DNA from: Actinomycetota bacterium
GTDB lineage: Bacteria > Actinomycetota > Acidimicrobiia > Acidimicrobiales > RAAP-2
Direction of reading: 5' to 3'
DNA length: 64,000 nt
Assembly (NCBI GenBank): GCA_009699875.1
Contig: WLNI01000003.1
Location: forward strand, 72,814 to 136,813
Shown here: piece by piece, positions 17,084 through 25,700 of the stretch
Numbering within the stretch: position 1 is the stretch's first letter
How the letters are laid out: the number at the start of each line of letters is the position of its first letter
Program-made: the position numbers and the translations under genes
Notes under the pieces: model-generated
The model's input: the letters and a program-made list of their open reading frames with translations, nothing else
What the model was told of the DNA's origin: nothing
The model's database searches: none

Positions 17084-17896
17084 ATGGCCGCAGTGGCATC
17101 AAAGAAGAAGTCTGTCGCAACGAAAAAGGCCCCGGCCAAGAAGGCCCCTGTAAAGAAGGCCCCAGCGAAGAAGGCCCCAGCCAAGAAGGCTCCAGCGAAG
17201 AAAGCTCCAGCCAAGAAAGCTCCAGCCAAGAAGGCCCCAGCCAAGAAGGCCCCGGCCAAAAAAGCCTCGGCCAAGAAGGCTCCAGCGAAGAAAGCTCCAG
17301 CGAAGAAAGCTCCAGCCAAAAAGGCTCCGGCCAAGAAGGCCCCTGTCAAGAAGGCCCCTTTCAAGAAGGCCCCGGCCAAGAAGGCCCCTGTCAAGAAGGC
17401 CCCGGCCAAAAAAGCCCCGGCCAAGAAGGCTCCAGCAAAGAAAGCTCCGGCAGTCAAAAAGGTGGCAGCACCGAAGAAGCCGCCAGCACCGACGATGCCC
17501 AAGGTCAGTCCCTATGCAAAAGATACGAAATTTATAGCCAAGATCACGGAACTGATCGCAGAGTTGTCAAGCGAAAAGAAAATTCAGCAGACCTGGCTGC
17601 TTGCTGAAGCAGAAGAGATCGTCTCAGAGGAAAGTGGTGGACCTCGTGAGGTGCAGTTCGACGATGAGTCGGGAGAAGGTGCGAACTCCGCAGTTGACCG
17701 TGAACGTGACTTAGCCCTTGCGAGCAAACTTCAAGAAGAGATCGATGATCTTTCGGAAGCACTCGGTCGAATTAGATCCAAGCGGTATGGACTCTGCGAG
17801 AAATGCTTTAAACCAATTCCAAAGGCTCGACTTGAAGCAATGCCTTACGCACGAGTTGATGTTCGGTGTGCGACTCCGAGCCTGAATCGTTTTTGA
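17084..17896 (+). CDS. Lysine-rich (KKAPA)n protein with DksA/TraR-type zinc finger
   Basis: The 270-residue protein has two parts. Residues 14-123 are 22 pentapeptides of the KKAPA type (variants [15 protein letters not shown]), resembling the histone H1-like tails of actinobacterial nucleoid proteins. After a hinge comes an acidic helical segment (about 145-225) and a C-terminal DksA/TraR finger: [27 protein letters not shown]. In the classical C4 finger the spacing is C-x2-C-x17-C-x2-C; here the third position is Asp, leaving three cysteines. Possible roles are DNA compaction, RNA polymerase binding or both. A strong GAGGAGGG ribosome site precedes ATG 17084. The end overlaps lspA by 31 nt. 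Confidence 0.88.
   Translation: MAAVASKKKSVATKKAPAKKAPVKKAPAKKAPAKKAPAKKAPAKKAPAKKAPAKKAPAKKASAKKAPAKKAPAKKAPAKKAPAKKAPVKKAPFKKAPAKKAPVKKAPAKKAPAKKAPAKKAPAVKKVAAPKKPPAPTMPKVSPYAKDTKFIAKITELIAELSSEKKIQQTWLLAEAEEIVSEESGGPREVQFDDESGEGANSAVDRERDLALASKLQEEIDDLSEALGRIRSKRYGLCEKCFKPIPKARLEAMPYARVDVRCATPSLNRF
17123..17452 (+). repeat. 22 x 15-bp tandem repeat encoding KKAPA
   Basis: The unit AAGAAGGCCCCAGCC and close variants run for 330 bp, exactly 22 x 15, so unit number can change without a frameshift. Third-position variation (GCC/GCT, CCA/CCG/CCC) shows that most copies are not brand-new. Confidence 0.95.
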
Positions 17897-18396
17897 GCGA
17901 ATCGCCCACGACCGGTCATCGTCCATTACGGCGAGCTTGGATTCCATTTGCTGTCGCTGCTGGCGTCATCGTTATTGATCAAGTGACGAAGTCACTCGCC
18001 CAACATCATCTTTCGATATACCCCCATCATGTATTTGGTCCGTTCGGATTTCAATTGACCTATAACACCGGTTCCTCATTCTCTCTCTTTTCGGGATCAA
18101 CCACCCTCTTGACCATTCTTGATGTGATCTTTGTGTTGGTCCTTGGAGTTGTTGCGTTTCGAACCACGTCACCTGCCATTCGGGTGGGGATGGGATTGAT
18201 TCTCGGAGGGGCGTTGGGAAACCTGATCGATCGCTTTATTGCCCATCACAATGGAGGTGTCGTCGACTTTGTGACCTTGACGCACTGGCCCACATTCAAT
18301 GGTGCTGACAGTGCGATCACAATCGGTGTCATTGTGGTGATCGTGAGCCTGCTTTTCGATCGTCGACCCAGTCCAACGCCAGACTCATCTCAATGA
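17866..18396 (+). CDS. lspA: Lipoprotein signal peptidase II LspA
   Basis: LspA (176 residues, four membrane helices) cleaves signal peptides of diacylated prolipoproteins. Family blocks present are [40 protein letters not shown] and FNGADSAI. The two catalytic aspartates are expected in NLIDR and GADSA. The start is GTG at 17866, inside the end of the zinc-finger gene; a later start would cut into the variable cytoplasmic N-terminus only. The lipoprotein encoded at 43246 is a likely substrate. Its stop overlaps the next gene (ATGA). Confidence 0.94.
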   Translation: MCDSEPESFLSESPTTGHRPLRRAWIPFAVAAGVIVIDQVTKSLAQHHLSIYPHHVFGPFGFQLTYNTGSSFSLFSGSTTLLTILDVIFVLVLGVVAFRTTSPAIRVGMGLILGGALGNLIDRFIAHHNGGVVDFVTLTHWPTFNGADSAITIGVIVVIVSLLFDRRPSPTPDSSQ

Positions 18397-19397
18397 GTAG
18401 TCCTGACGAGCCGCTCAAGTCAGAGATTGATGATGAAGGCGCTGAACACCTCGAAGCCACGGTTCCTGCATTGATGGACGCCATGAGAATCGATCGTGCA
18501 CTGGCGATGCTGACTGGCTGCTCACGCTCCGAAGCGGTTCGCCTCATTGAAGGTGGAAGTGTTGTGGTCGATGGCGTTGCGGTGACGAAACCCTCGCAGC
18601 TGTTGAGCGAGGGGGGAGTTGTCGAAGCGGTACTCCCGGCCCCGTCTGACGGATCTGTCACTCCGGACGCGTCAGTTGACGTGACCATCGCCTTGCTCGA
18701 TGATGACGTGATTGTCGTCAACAAGCCGTACTCGCAAGTCGTACACCCTGGGGCGGGAAACCATCAGGGAACCATGATTGCTGGTGTCATTGCTCGCTAC
18801 CCTGACGTTGCAAAGCTCGCTGAGGAAGGTGTTGGCGAGATAGGGCGCCCTGGAATTGTGCATCGACTCGACAAAGGGACCTCTGGACTTTTGTTAATCG
18901 CTCGAAACAAAGACGCCTTCGAATCGCTGAGCGCCCAGATCGCCTCGCGTGGTGTCGAGCGTCGTTACATTGCTGTCGTCGAAGGACACGTAGAGAGCGC
19001 ACGGGGAGTGGTGGATGCACCGATCGGTCGCTCGGCCACGTCGCCGACGAAGATGACGGTACGACCCGATGGTAGAGAAGCTCGAACACACTACGAGGTC
19101 ATCACGTACCTCGAACAGCCCTCTCGAACCATTATTGGAGCGACCCTCGAAACAGGCAGGACCCACCAGATCCGAGTTCACATGGCGGCCATCGGCCACA
19201 GCGTGGTGAATGACCCCCGCTACGGACAACGCAATGAACGCTCCATTGATCCTGAGCGACTCGCGCTCCACGCAGGGCGAGTGGCCTTTGACCACCCAAC
19301 GAGTGGTGAGCGGGTCGTCGCAACCGCTGAGGTCCCAAGCGACATGATCGTTCTTGGGCCAATGAAGCAAGCCAACGAGTGGCTCAGCGCTAACTAG
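18393..19397 (+). CDS. rluD: RluA/RluD-family pseudouridine synthase
   Basis: The 334-residue protein has an S4 RNA-binding domain (about 28-90, MRIDRALAMLTGCSRSEAVRLIEGGSV) and a catalytic domain with GIVHRLDKGTSGLLLIARN, whose Asp is the nucleophile of the RluA class, and TGRTHQIRVHMA. Such enzymes isomerise uridines in 23S rRNA. Position after lspA is common. Assignment to RluD rather than a paralogue is by domain layout (S4 plus catalytic). It converges on the sigma-factor gene with a 4-nt overlap at CTAG. Confidence 0.9.
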   Translation: MSSPDEPLKSEIDDEGAEHLEATVPALMDAMRIDRALAMLTGCSRSEAVRLIEGGSVVVDGVAVTKPSQLLSEGGVVEAVLPAPSDGSVTPDASVDVTIALLDDDVIVVNKPYSQVVHPGAGNHQGTMIAGVIARYPDVAKLAEEGVGEIGRPGIVHRLDKGTSGLLLIARNKDAFESLSAQIASRGVERRYIAVVEGHVESARGVVDAPIGRSATSPTKMTVRPDGREARTHYEVITYLEQPSRTIIGATLETGRTHQIRVHMAAIGHSVVNDPRYGQRNERSIDPERLALHAGRVAFDHPTSGERVVATAEVPSDMIVLGPMKQANEWLSAN

Positions 19398-20242
19398 ACC
19401 TCTTCATGGATTGAGAGGACGGCATCGTCTCGTTCAAGGGCAGCGAGGCCTTCAACTTCTGCTCGACGAACTCTGCGCACGCCAACTCCCAAGGCATCAG
19501 CTGTTGCTTGAAGCGAGGTAGGTGGTTTGCCATCAAGGCCGAATCGTCGAGTCAAGACATCTCGCTGCAGCGTGTCGAGTTGTTCGACGGCCATTTTGAG
19601 TCGATCATCAACCATGCCTTGTTCGACATCGCCCACCCAGTCTTCTCGATCCGGAGCCACGAGGTCTCCAAGCACGGTTGAGGAGTCTGAAGACGCTGGC
19701 TGGTCAAGACTTGCCGAGACTCCTGCAATTCCTTCAAGATTTCGGCGTTGCTGCGTGGTCATGCCTGTGGCTTCATCAAGTTCGGCGTCAGTAGGCCGAC
19801 GTCCATAGAGGCCGACTAACTCTGCAGTTGCTGCATCAATTCGTTGGAGTTGTTCGCCAACTTCCAATGGAATTCGAATTGTGCGTCCATGTTGTTGAAC
19901 GGCTCGCTGGAGAGCTTGGCGAATCCACCAGGTGGCATATGTTGAAAATTTGAAGCCACGCTCCCAATCGAACTTCTCCACGGCTCGAAGCAGCCCAAAG
20001 GTTCCTTCTTGAACGAGGTCGACAAGTTCAACGCCACGGTCTTGGTAGCGCCGGGCCCAGTGGAGCACAAGGCGGAGGTTTGCAGCGACCATTTGTTTTT
20101 TCGCTTCATCGTCTCCGGTGGCCACACGCTTGGCGAGTTCGACCTGCTCGTCATAGTTGGGCATGGGGTACTGATCAAGGTCTCGAAGAAGGAGACCAAG
20201 ACTGTCCGCTTGGGCACTTGATGAACGTCGGGGGTTATTCAT
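19394..20242 (-). CDS. RNA polymerase sigma-70 factor (non-primary, RpoD-like)
   Basis: The 282-residue protein has region 1.2 (LLLRDLDQYPMPNYDEQVELAKRV), region 2 with NLRLVLHWARRYQDRGVELVDLVQEGTFGLLRAVEKFDWERGFKFSTYATWWIRQAL, region 3 and region 4 ending LGVGVRRVRRAEVEGLAAL. Region 2 is close to primary sigma factors, but the short N-terminus and divergent 4.2 helix suggest a group 2 stress or growth-phase sigma factor. ATG 20242 is chosen; an in-frame GTG at 20260 adds six residues. An Rrf2 regulator is encoded upstream in the same direction, 221 nt away, with operator-like repeats in between. Confidence 0.9.
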   Translation of the reverse strand: MNNPRRSSSAQADSLGLLLRDLDQYPMPNYDEQVELAKRVATGDDEAKKQMVAANLRLVLHWARRYQDRGVELVDLVQEGTFGLLRAVEKFDWERGFKFSTYATWWIRQALQRAVQQHGRTIRIPLEVGEQLQRIDAATAELVGLYGRRPTDAELDEATGMTTQQRRNLEGIAGVSASLDQPASSDSSTVLGDLVAPDREDWVGDVEQGMVDDRLKMAVEQLDTLQRDVLTRRFGLDGKPPTSLQATADALGVGVRRVRRAEVEGLAALERDDAVLSIHEEV

Positions 20243-20368
20243 AATCGCCACACCTTCCACTGCGTCATGTCACCACCTCAAGGCTTCCTCACCCCCCGAT
20301 GTTCTCGAGGAAAGCTCCTGGTGGAGATCCAGTTTTTACTCTCACTAGAAAATAACACTGCGGCCATA

Positions 20369-20380
20369 GGGAATATTCCC
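20369..20380. promoter_or_regulatory. 12-bp perfect palindrome GGGAATATTCCC
   Basis: GGGAATATTCCC lies between the Rrf2 gene end and the sigma-factor start, about 127 nt before ATG 20242. A perfect 12-bp dyad in an intergenic gap suits a dimeric regulator site. The binder is unknown. Confidence 0.4.
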
Positions 20381-20399
20381 AAACCTTCGATTTTTCTCA

Positions 20400-20434
20400 G
20401 AAATGTTGAGAGTTCACATGTCTGAAATGTTGAG
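20400..20434. repeat. Direct repeat GAAATGTTGAG, two copies 24 nt apart
   Basis: GAAATGTTGAG occurs at 20400-20410 and 20424-20434, between the Rrf2 gene and the palindrome. The spacing is a little over two helical turns, so a protein could bind both copies on one face. Confidence 0.45.
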
Positions 20435-20463
20435 GCCCATAGTTTGGCCGGGCGGGCTGAGAT

Positions 20464-20904
20464 TTATTGGGCAGAGAGGGAACTGGTGCCTCGAGAGCGG
20501 CGGGCCATATCCGCCAAGGTCAACGACTGGAGCTCTTCTCGTATCCGCTCGCCGACGTCAGCCCAGACGCCCAGCAGAATGCATTGGCCCTCATGGTCAC
20601 AGGCACCATTTTCATGAGGCTCTCCAAAGTCACCGGCCACAATCGGGCCGTCTACGGCCGAGATGATCTGGGCCAGGGTGATCTCCTCAGGGGTGCGAGC
20701 GAGGACGTAGCCCCCACCGACTCCTCGTTTGGACTTGACGAGGCCGGCACCTTTCAACGCTAAGAGGATCTGCTCGAGATAGGGCTGCGGAAGGCCGGTT
20801 CGCTCGGCAATGTCTCGCACGGAAGTCGGCGTTGACGTCGCACCATGCAAGGTGAGCGAGAGTAACGCTCTCGATGCATAATCCCCGCGGGTTGAGACTT
20901 TCAC
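20464..20904 (-). CDS. Rrf2-family transcriptional regulator
   Basis: The 146-residue protein starts MKVSTRGDYASRALLSL, the classic Rrf2 N-terminus. It has a winged helix-turn-helix (SVRDIAERTGLPQPYLEQILLALKGAGLVKSKRGVGGGYVLAR) and a sensor segment GACDHEGQCILLGVW with two cysteines spaced C-x5-C. IscR, NsrR and RsrR use a cluster of cysteines here to hold an Fe-S centre; a third Cys five residues further on is replaced by Trp. It may sense iron, redox state or NO. The GTG start has TAGCAT 7 nt upstream. It lies upstream of the sigma gene on the same strand. Confidence 0.92.
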   Translation of the reverse strand: MKVSTRGDYASRALLSLTLHGATSTPTSVRDIAERTGLPQPYLEQILLALKGAGLVKSKRGVGGGYVLARTPEEITLAQIISAVDGPIVAGDFGEPHENGACDHEGQCILLGVWADVGERIREELQSLTLADMARRSRGTSSLSAQ

Positions 20905-20911
20905 CCCCCTG

Positions 20912-20917
20912 ATGCTA
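20912..20917 (-). promoter_or_regulatory. Candidate -10 box (TAGCAT) for the Rrf2 gene
   Basis: On the minus strand TAGCAT ends 7 nt before the GTG start. The intervening CAGGGGG could also act as a ribosome site, so a leaderless start is not proven here. Confidence 0.45.
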
Positions 20918-20945
20918 GTTGGGTCCCCAGGGTCCTACCGGCTCG

Positions 20946-20951
20946 TAGGAT
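20946..20951 (+). promoter_or_regulatory. Candidate -10 box (TAGGAT) for the phosphatase-like gene
   Basis: TAGGAT ends 6 nt before the GTG at 20958, and no ribosome site is present between them. It points away from the Rrf2 box at 20912-20917, giving a divergent promoter pair within 40 bp. Confidence 0.55.
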
Positions 20952-20957
20952 TCTCCT

Positions 20958-22058
20958 GTGCCCCTTGCTCCCATCGTGCCCGACTATCAGGGAAGATCAG
21001 TGGTCAATGTGATCCCGGCATTGACATCCACCGGTCGACCTGGACCTCTTGGCGACCTTACTCAGGCGCTCTCAGGTGCCTCGGCTGTGGTCTTGGTGCT
21101 CCTTGACGGCCTTGGAGCACTGCAGTTGAGCGAACGCAGTGCTCTGGCCCCTGTGATGGCTGGCGCTCAGATGCAACCATTGACCTCGGTGGCCCCTTCA
21201 ACGACCGCCGCCGCCTTGACCAGCCTGACCACTGGGGTGGCGCCAGGCGAGCATGGAATCGTCGGGTATCGATTTCGCCTGGGTACCGACACACTGCAGG
21301 CTTTGCGCTGGAGCGTGAATGAGCGAGATGCCATGAAGGCGCATCCACCCGACCTCATCCAACGGATCACGCCCCTCCTCACCCGAGACGGTGAGGGCGT
21401 TCCGTACGTTGGAGATCGAAAGTTTGCGAAGAGTGGCTTTACGAGAGCACATCTTCGAGGCGCCACCTATGTGGGAATTTCAAATGTTGAGGAACTGGTC
21501 GCGTCGACCGTGTCGTCGTCTCAGACGAGTCCGTTTGTGATCGCCTATCACGACACCATCGACAAGACGGCGCACAGCAAAGGACTTGAGGCTCACTATG
21601 ACGCTGCACTTTCCGAGGCCGACGGCATCGTCCACCAGCTGCGCCAGCAACTTGCTGAAGACGTGGCCATTGTGGTGACGTCTGATCATGGACAGGTGGA
21701 GGGAAATCCTCGCAGCGTCTCATTGAGTCGCTCAACTTTGATGTTGGTTGAGTGCATGAGCGGAGAGGGCCGATTTCGCTGGCTTCACAGCGTCCCTGGG
21801 CACGCGTCCGACGTGTTCGAGCGGGTGAGCGAAGAAGCCAGGGAGAGTTGTTGGGTGCTCACGAAGCGAGACGTCCTTGATGCTGGCTGGCTGGGTGAGG
21901 TTGATGATGAGATCAGCGATCGACTCGGTGACGTCGCGGTGATCCCGTTCACGGATCTCTACGTAGCCGACCCTGCCACGCCGAAAGAAGCTCGCATGAA
22001 GAGCCGGCATGGCTCGCTCACAGAGGCAGAAATGATGGTTCCTCTGATCGTGCTCTAA
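20958..22058 (+). CDS. Alkaline phosphatase superfamily protein (nucleotide pyrophosphatase/phosphodiesterase-like)
   Basis: The 366-residue protein carries the metal-site pattern of the alkaline phosphatase superfamily: VLLDGLG near residue 50, the nucleophile threonine in SVAPSTTAAALTSLTTG (about 75-90), PGEHGIVGYRF, the YHDTIDKTAH block, VTSDHGQ and a C-terminal RHGSLTEAEMMVPLIVL with another ligand His. It has no signal peptide, so a cytoplasmic role is likely. Close relatives are annotated as type I phosphodiesterase/nucleotide pyrophosphatase, with substrate unknown. A leaderless GTG start is predicted. Divergent from the Rrf2 gene, which may regulate it. Confidence 0.85.
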   Translation: MPLAPIVPDYQGRSVVNVIPALTSTGRPGPLGDLTQALSGASAVVLVLLDGLGALQLSERSALAPVMAGAQMQPLTSVAPSTTAAALTSLTTGVAPGEHGIVGYRFRLGTDTLQALRWSVNERDAMKAHPPDLIQRITPLLTRDGEGVPYVGDRKFAKSGFTRAHLRGATYVGISNVEELVASTVSSSQTSPFVIAYHDTIDKTAHSKGLEAHYDAALSEADGIVHQLRQQLAEDVAIVVTSDHGQVEGNPRSVSLSRSTLMLVECMSGEGRFRWLHSVPGHASDVFERVSEEARESCWVLTKRDVLDAGWLGEVDDEISDRLGDVAVIPFTDLYVADPATPKEARMKSRHGSLTEAEMMVPLIVL

Positions 22059-22101
22059 TCCGAGTTTCGAGGCAGGCTCAAGAAGTGCGAAGATTGGAAG
22101 C

Positions 22102-22599
22102 ATGAGCGACGATCATGCAACAACCCCAGAAGTACTTTCACCAGATGCCGTGCTTGATGGAACACAAGAGGAAGTGTTCGGCGATGATGACACGTCGTCA
22201 GAGTCGGTCGAACAGCCCGCCAAAGTCATGCGAATCGGCACCATGGTCAAGCAACTCCTCGAAGAGGTCCGAGCAGCGCCACTCGACGAAGCGGGTCGGC
22301 TGCGCTTAAAGGAGATCTACGAAACCTCTGTTGCGGAGCTCTCCAAAGGACTCTCGTCAGATTTGCGTGACGAACTTGCTCGTATGGCACCCCCTTTTGA
22401 AGAAGGAACGCCAAGTTCTTCTGAACTTCGAGTCGCCCAGGCGCAGTTAGTCGGATGGCTCGAAGGCCTCTTCCATGGCATTCAAGCGGCTTTGATGGCA
22501 CAACAGATGGCCGCGAGAAGTCAACTCGATCAGATGAGAAGCCAAGAACTACCGGGCTCGGATCAAGGTGGCGCATCACGGCCTGGGACCTACCTCTAG
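22102..22599 (+). CDS. bpa: Bacterial proteasome activator Bpa (PafE)
   Basis: The 165-residue protein matches mycobacterial Bpa/PafE (Rv3780) through its core. It has PAKVMRIGTMVKQLLEEVR, then APLDEAGRLRLKEIYETSV, then RVAQAQLVGWLEGLFHGIQ and ALMAQQMAARSQLDQM. Bpa forms a ring of helical bundles that docks on the 20S proteasome and opens it for ATP-independent degradation of unfolded proteins. Docking uses a C-terminal GQYL in Mycobacterium; here the protein ends RPGTYL, keeping G, Y and L but with Thr for Gln. An acidic disordered N-terminus precedes the core. The gene predicts a 20S proteasome elsewhere in this genome. Confidence 0.93.
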   Translation: MSDDHATTPEVLSPDAVLDGTQEEVFGDDDTSSESVEQPAKVMRIGTMVKQLLEEVRAAPLDEAGRLRLKEIYETSVAELSKGLSSDLRDELARMAPPFEEGTPSSSELRVAQAQLVGWLEGLFHGIQAALMAQQMAARSQLDQMRSQELPGSDQGGASRPGTYL

Positions 22600-22705
22600 G
22601 GCCCGAGGCACGAGGGCACTGAGCGCGCTATCTTCGATAGTCACACCGTTGTAATTCATCGAGCCATAGGTCCTCTGGTCCTCTGGAGAAAGGCCGGAAC
22701 TGGCG

Positions 22706-25700
22706 TTGACCAAGTCGTTTACTCACCTCCATACCCACACTGAGTACTCGATGCTCGATGGGGCTTCAAGAATTGGTGACATCGTCAACGCTGCGGTCGA
22801 AGATGGCCAGCCGGCTTTAGGCATCACCGATCACGGCAACATGTACGGCGTCCTTGAGTTTTACAAGGCGTGTCGCTCCGCTGGGATCAACCCGGTCATT
22901 GGGACCGAGGCCTACATGGCTGGCGAGTCTCGTTTCGAGCGTCCCGTGCGACGAGGAAAAATGGATGATGGTGGAGGTGACACTGATGGTGGCACCAAGT
23001 TGTACTACCACTTAACCCTCTTGGCCGAGTCAACCCAAGGGTATAAAAACCTTCTCAAGCTTTCTTCCGCTGCGTACCTTGAGGGCTACTACTACAAGCC
23101 CCGCGTCGACTGGGAGTTACTCGAGAAGCATCATAAAGGCCTGATCGCGACGACGGGATGTCTTGGGGGAGTCGTCCTCCAAGCGTTATTGGTCGGTGAC
23201 CAGGCAGAAGCACAGCGCCGAGCCGCACGACTCCAAGATATCTTCGGGAAAGAGAGCCTCTTCGTCGAATTGCAAGACCATGGCCTTGCTGACCAGAGAA
23301 AAACGAATCCTCAGCTCATCGAAATTGCAAAAGCGATCGGTGCGCCTCTTTTGGCAACCAATGACAGCCACTACACCCATCGTCACGATTCAGAGGCTCA
23401 TGATGCGCTGCTGTGCGTTCAGACCCAAGCGATGCTTTCTGATGCCAACCGATTTCGATTTGAAGGAACTGAGCACTATCTCAAGTCCGCAGCAGAGATG
23501 CGACACCTCTTCAGGGACCAAGAAAGCGCATGTGACTCAACCCTATTAATCGCCGAGAGAGCGAACGTCGAAATTGAACTTGGTAAGCCAAGCCTTCCAG
23601 AATTCCCTGTCCCTGACGAGATCAAGGGTTCGACCTACGAAGATCGGGCAGCTCAGTTTTTGCGGCAACTCACGATGGAGGGAGCGAGTCGGCGCTACGG
23701 CGATGACTTGAAAGGCGACGTTCTCGACCGGATTGATTTTGAACTCAATGTCATTGCCGACATGGGCTTCTCGGCATACTTCTTGGTGGTCTGGGACCTC
23801 ATCCGCTATGCCCGGGAGCGCAAGATTCGGGTGGGCCCAGGGCGAGGGTCCGCCGCAGGATGTTGTGTGGCCTACTGCTTGGAGATTGTTGATCTTGACC
23901 CCATTAAATATGACTTGCTCTTTGAGCGATTCTTAAATCCAGGTCGAAAGCAGATGCCTGATATCGACATGGACTTTGACGAGCGCTACCGAGGGGACAT
24001 GATCCGGTACGTCGCAGAGCGCTACGGCGAAGACCACGTCGCCCAGATTGTGACCTTTTCGACGATCAAGGCACGAGCGGCCGTGCGAGATGCGGCACGG
24101 GTCCTCGGTTATAGCTATCTCGATGGTGACAAAGTAGCCAAGGCCATGCCGCCTCTGGTCATGGGCCGAGACACGCCACTTGCAGCGTGTCTCGAAAAGA
24201 CGCCGGGCTTGGAAGATGGGTATAAGGCGGCGAAAGACCTCAGAGTGATGTACGAGACCGATGACATCGCTCGACGAATTATCGACGTCGCAACAGGGCT
24301 CGAGGGACTTCGTCGCGGCGACGGTATTCATGCCGCGGCAGTGGTGATCACCAAAGACCCTTTGACTGAGTATCTCCCGATTCAGCGAAAACCTGATGCG
24401 AGTGGCGGCATTGAAGACGCACCGATCGTCACGCAGTTTGAAATGCATGGCGTCGAAGAGCTGGGCCTCTTGAAGATGGACTTTTTGGGCTTACGAAACC
24501 TCTCTGTGATTGAGAGATGTCTTGACCTCGTTGAGCACGGGACGGGAACTCGCCCCGACATCGACGGCGTCGATCTCGATGATGACGGGGTCTATGCGCT
24601 GTTGCGCCAAGGCCAGTCCATTGGCGTCTTCCAACTGGAAGGTCGGCCCATGCGAGCGCTGATGCGCTCATTGGCACCAACCTCGTTCGATGACATTGCC
24701 GCGCTGGTCGCGCTCTATCGGCCCGGACCGATGGCGGCGAACATGCATAACGACTACGCCGACCGAAAAAATGGTCGTAAAGCCATTGTGTATCAGCACG
24801 ATGATTTAGAGCCATTACTCAAGGACACGCAAGGGCTGATGATCTATCAAGAGTCCGTCATGCGGGTGGCTCAAAAATTTGCGGGCTACACCCTTGAAGA
24901 AGCCGACAACCTACGAAAGGCCTGTGGAAAGAAAGACCGGGATTTGATTGCCGCCGAGAGAGAAAAATTCGTGGCGGGCTGCATCAAGACCGGCTACGAA
25001 GAGTCGTTAGGCACTGAGCTCTTTGACGTGATTGAGCCCTTTGCCGACTACGCCTTCAACAAGAGTCACTCCTATGGCTACGGTTTTGTTGCCTACCAAA
25101 CAGCGTGGCTCAAGGTCCACTATCCCGTTGAATACATGGCGGCCCTCTTGACCTCGGTCAAAGACGACAAGGACAAGACTGCGATCTATTTGGGCGAGTG
25201 TCGAACGATGGGCATCGAAGTCCTGGTTCCCGACGTCAATGCGTCGCTTGCTGAATTTGCTCCCCGTCAAGACGGGAGCGATTCGCTCGGCATTCTCTTT
25301 GGGCTGGCTGCGGTCAGAAACGTTGGAGAGAGTCTCGTGGAGCGCATCGTTAGCGAGCGAACAGCGAATGGTCCGTTTCAAGACTTCTATGACTTTTGCC
25401 GGCGAGTCGACACGGTGGTCTTGAACAAACGAACCATTGAGTCGTTAATCAAAGCCGGCGCCTTCGATCTCTTTGGGCACTCTCGACAAGGGCTCACGCT
25501 CGTCTCAGAAGAGATCATTGAACGAACGATCGAACGCCGACGAGAGCACGACGTGGGCATCTCGACGCTTTTTGCTGCAGCGGCGGTGGAGAGTGGCGAT
25601 GAGCAAGCAGACTGGGAAGGGACCATCATCCCGATTCCAGAGCGAGAGTTCGATAAGACGGCTCGCCTGGCCTTCGAAAAAGAGATGCTTGGACTCTACG

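Noticed and set aside
17017..17502. Minus-strand frame reading [10 protein letters not shown] repeats
   Set aside because: It is the complement of the KKAPA tandem repeat, so its regularity is a by-product of the coding repeat.
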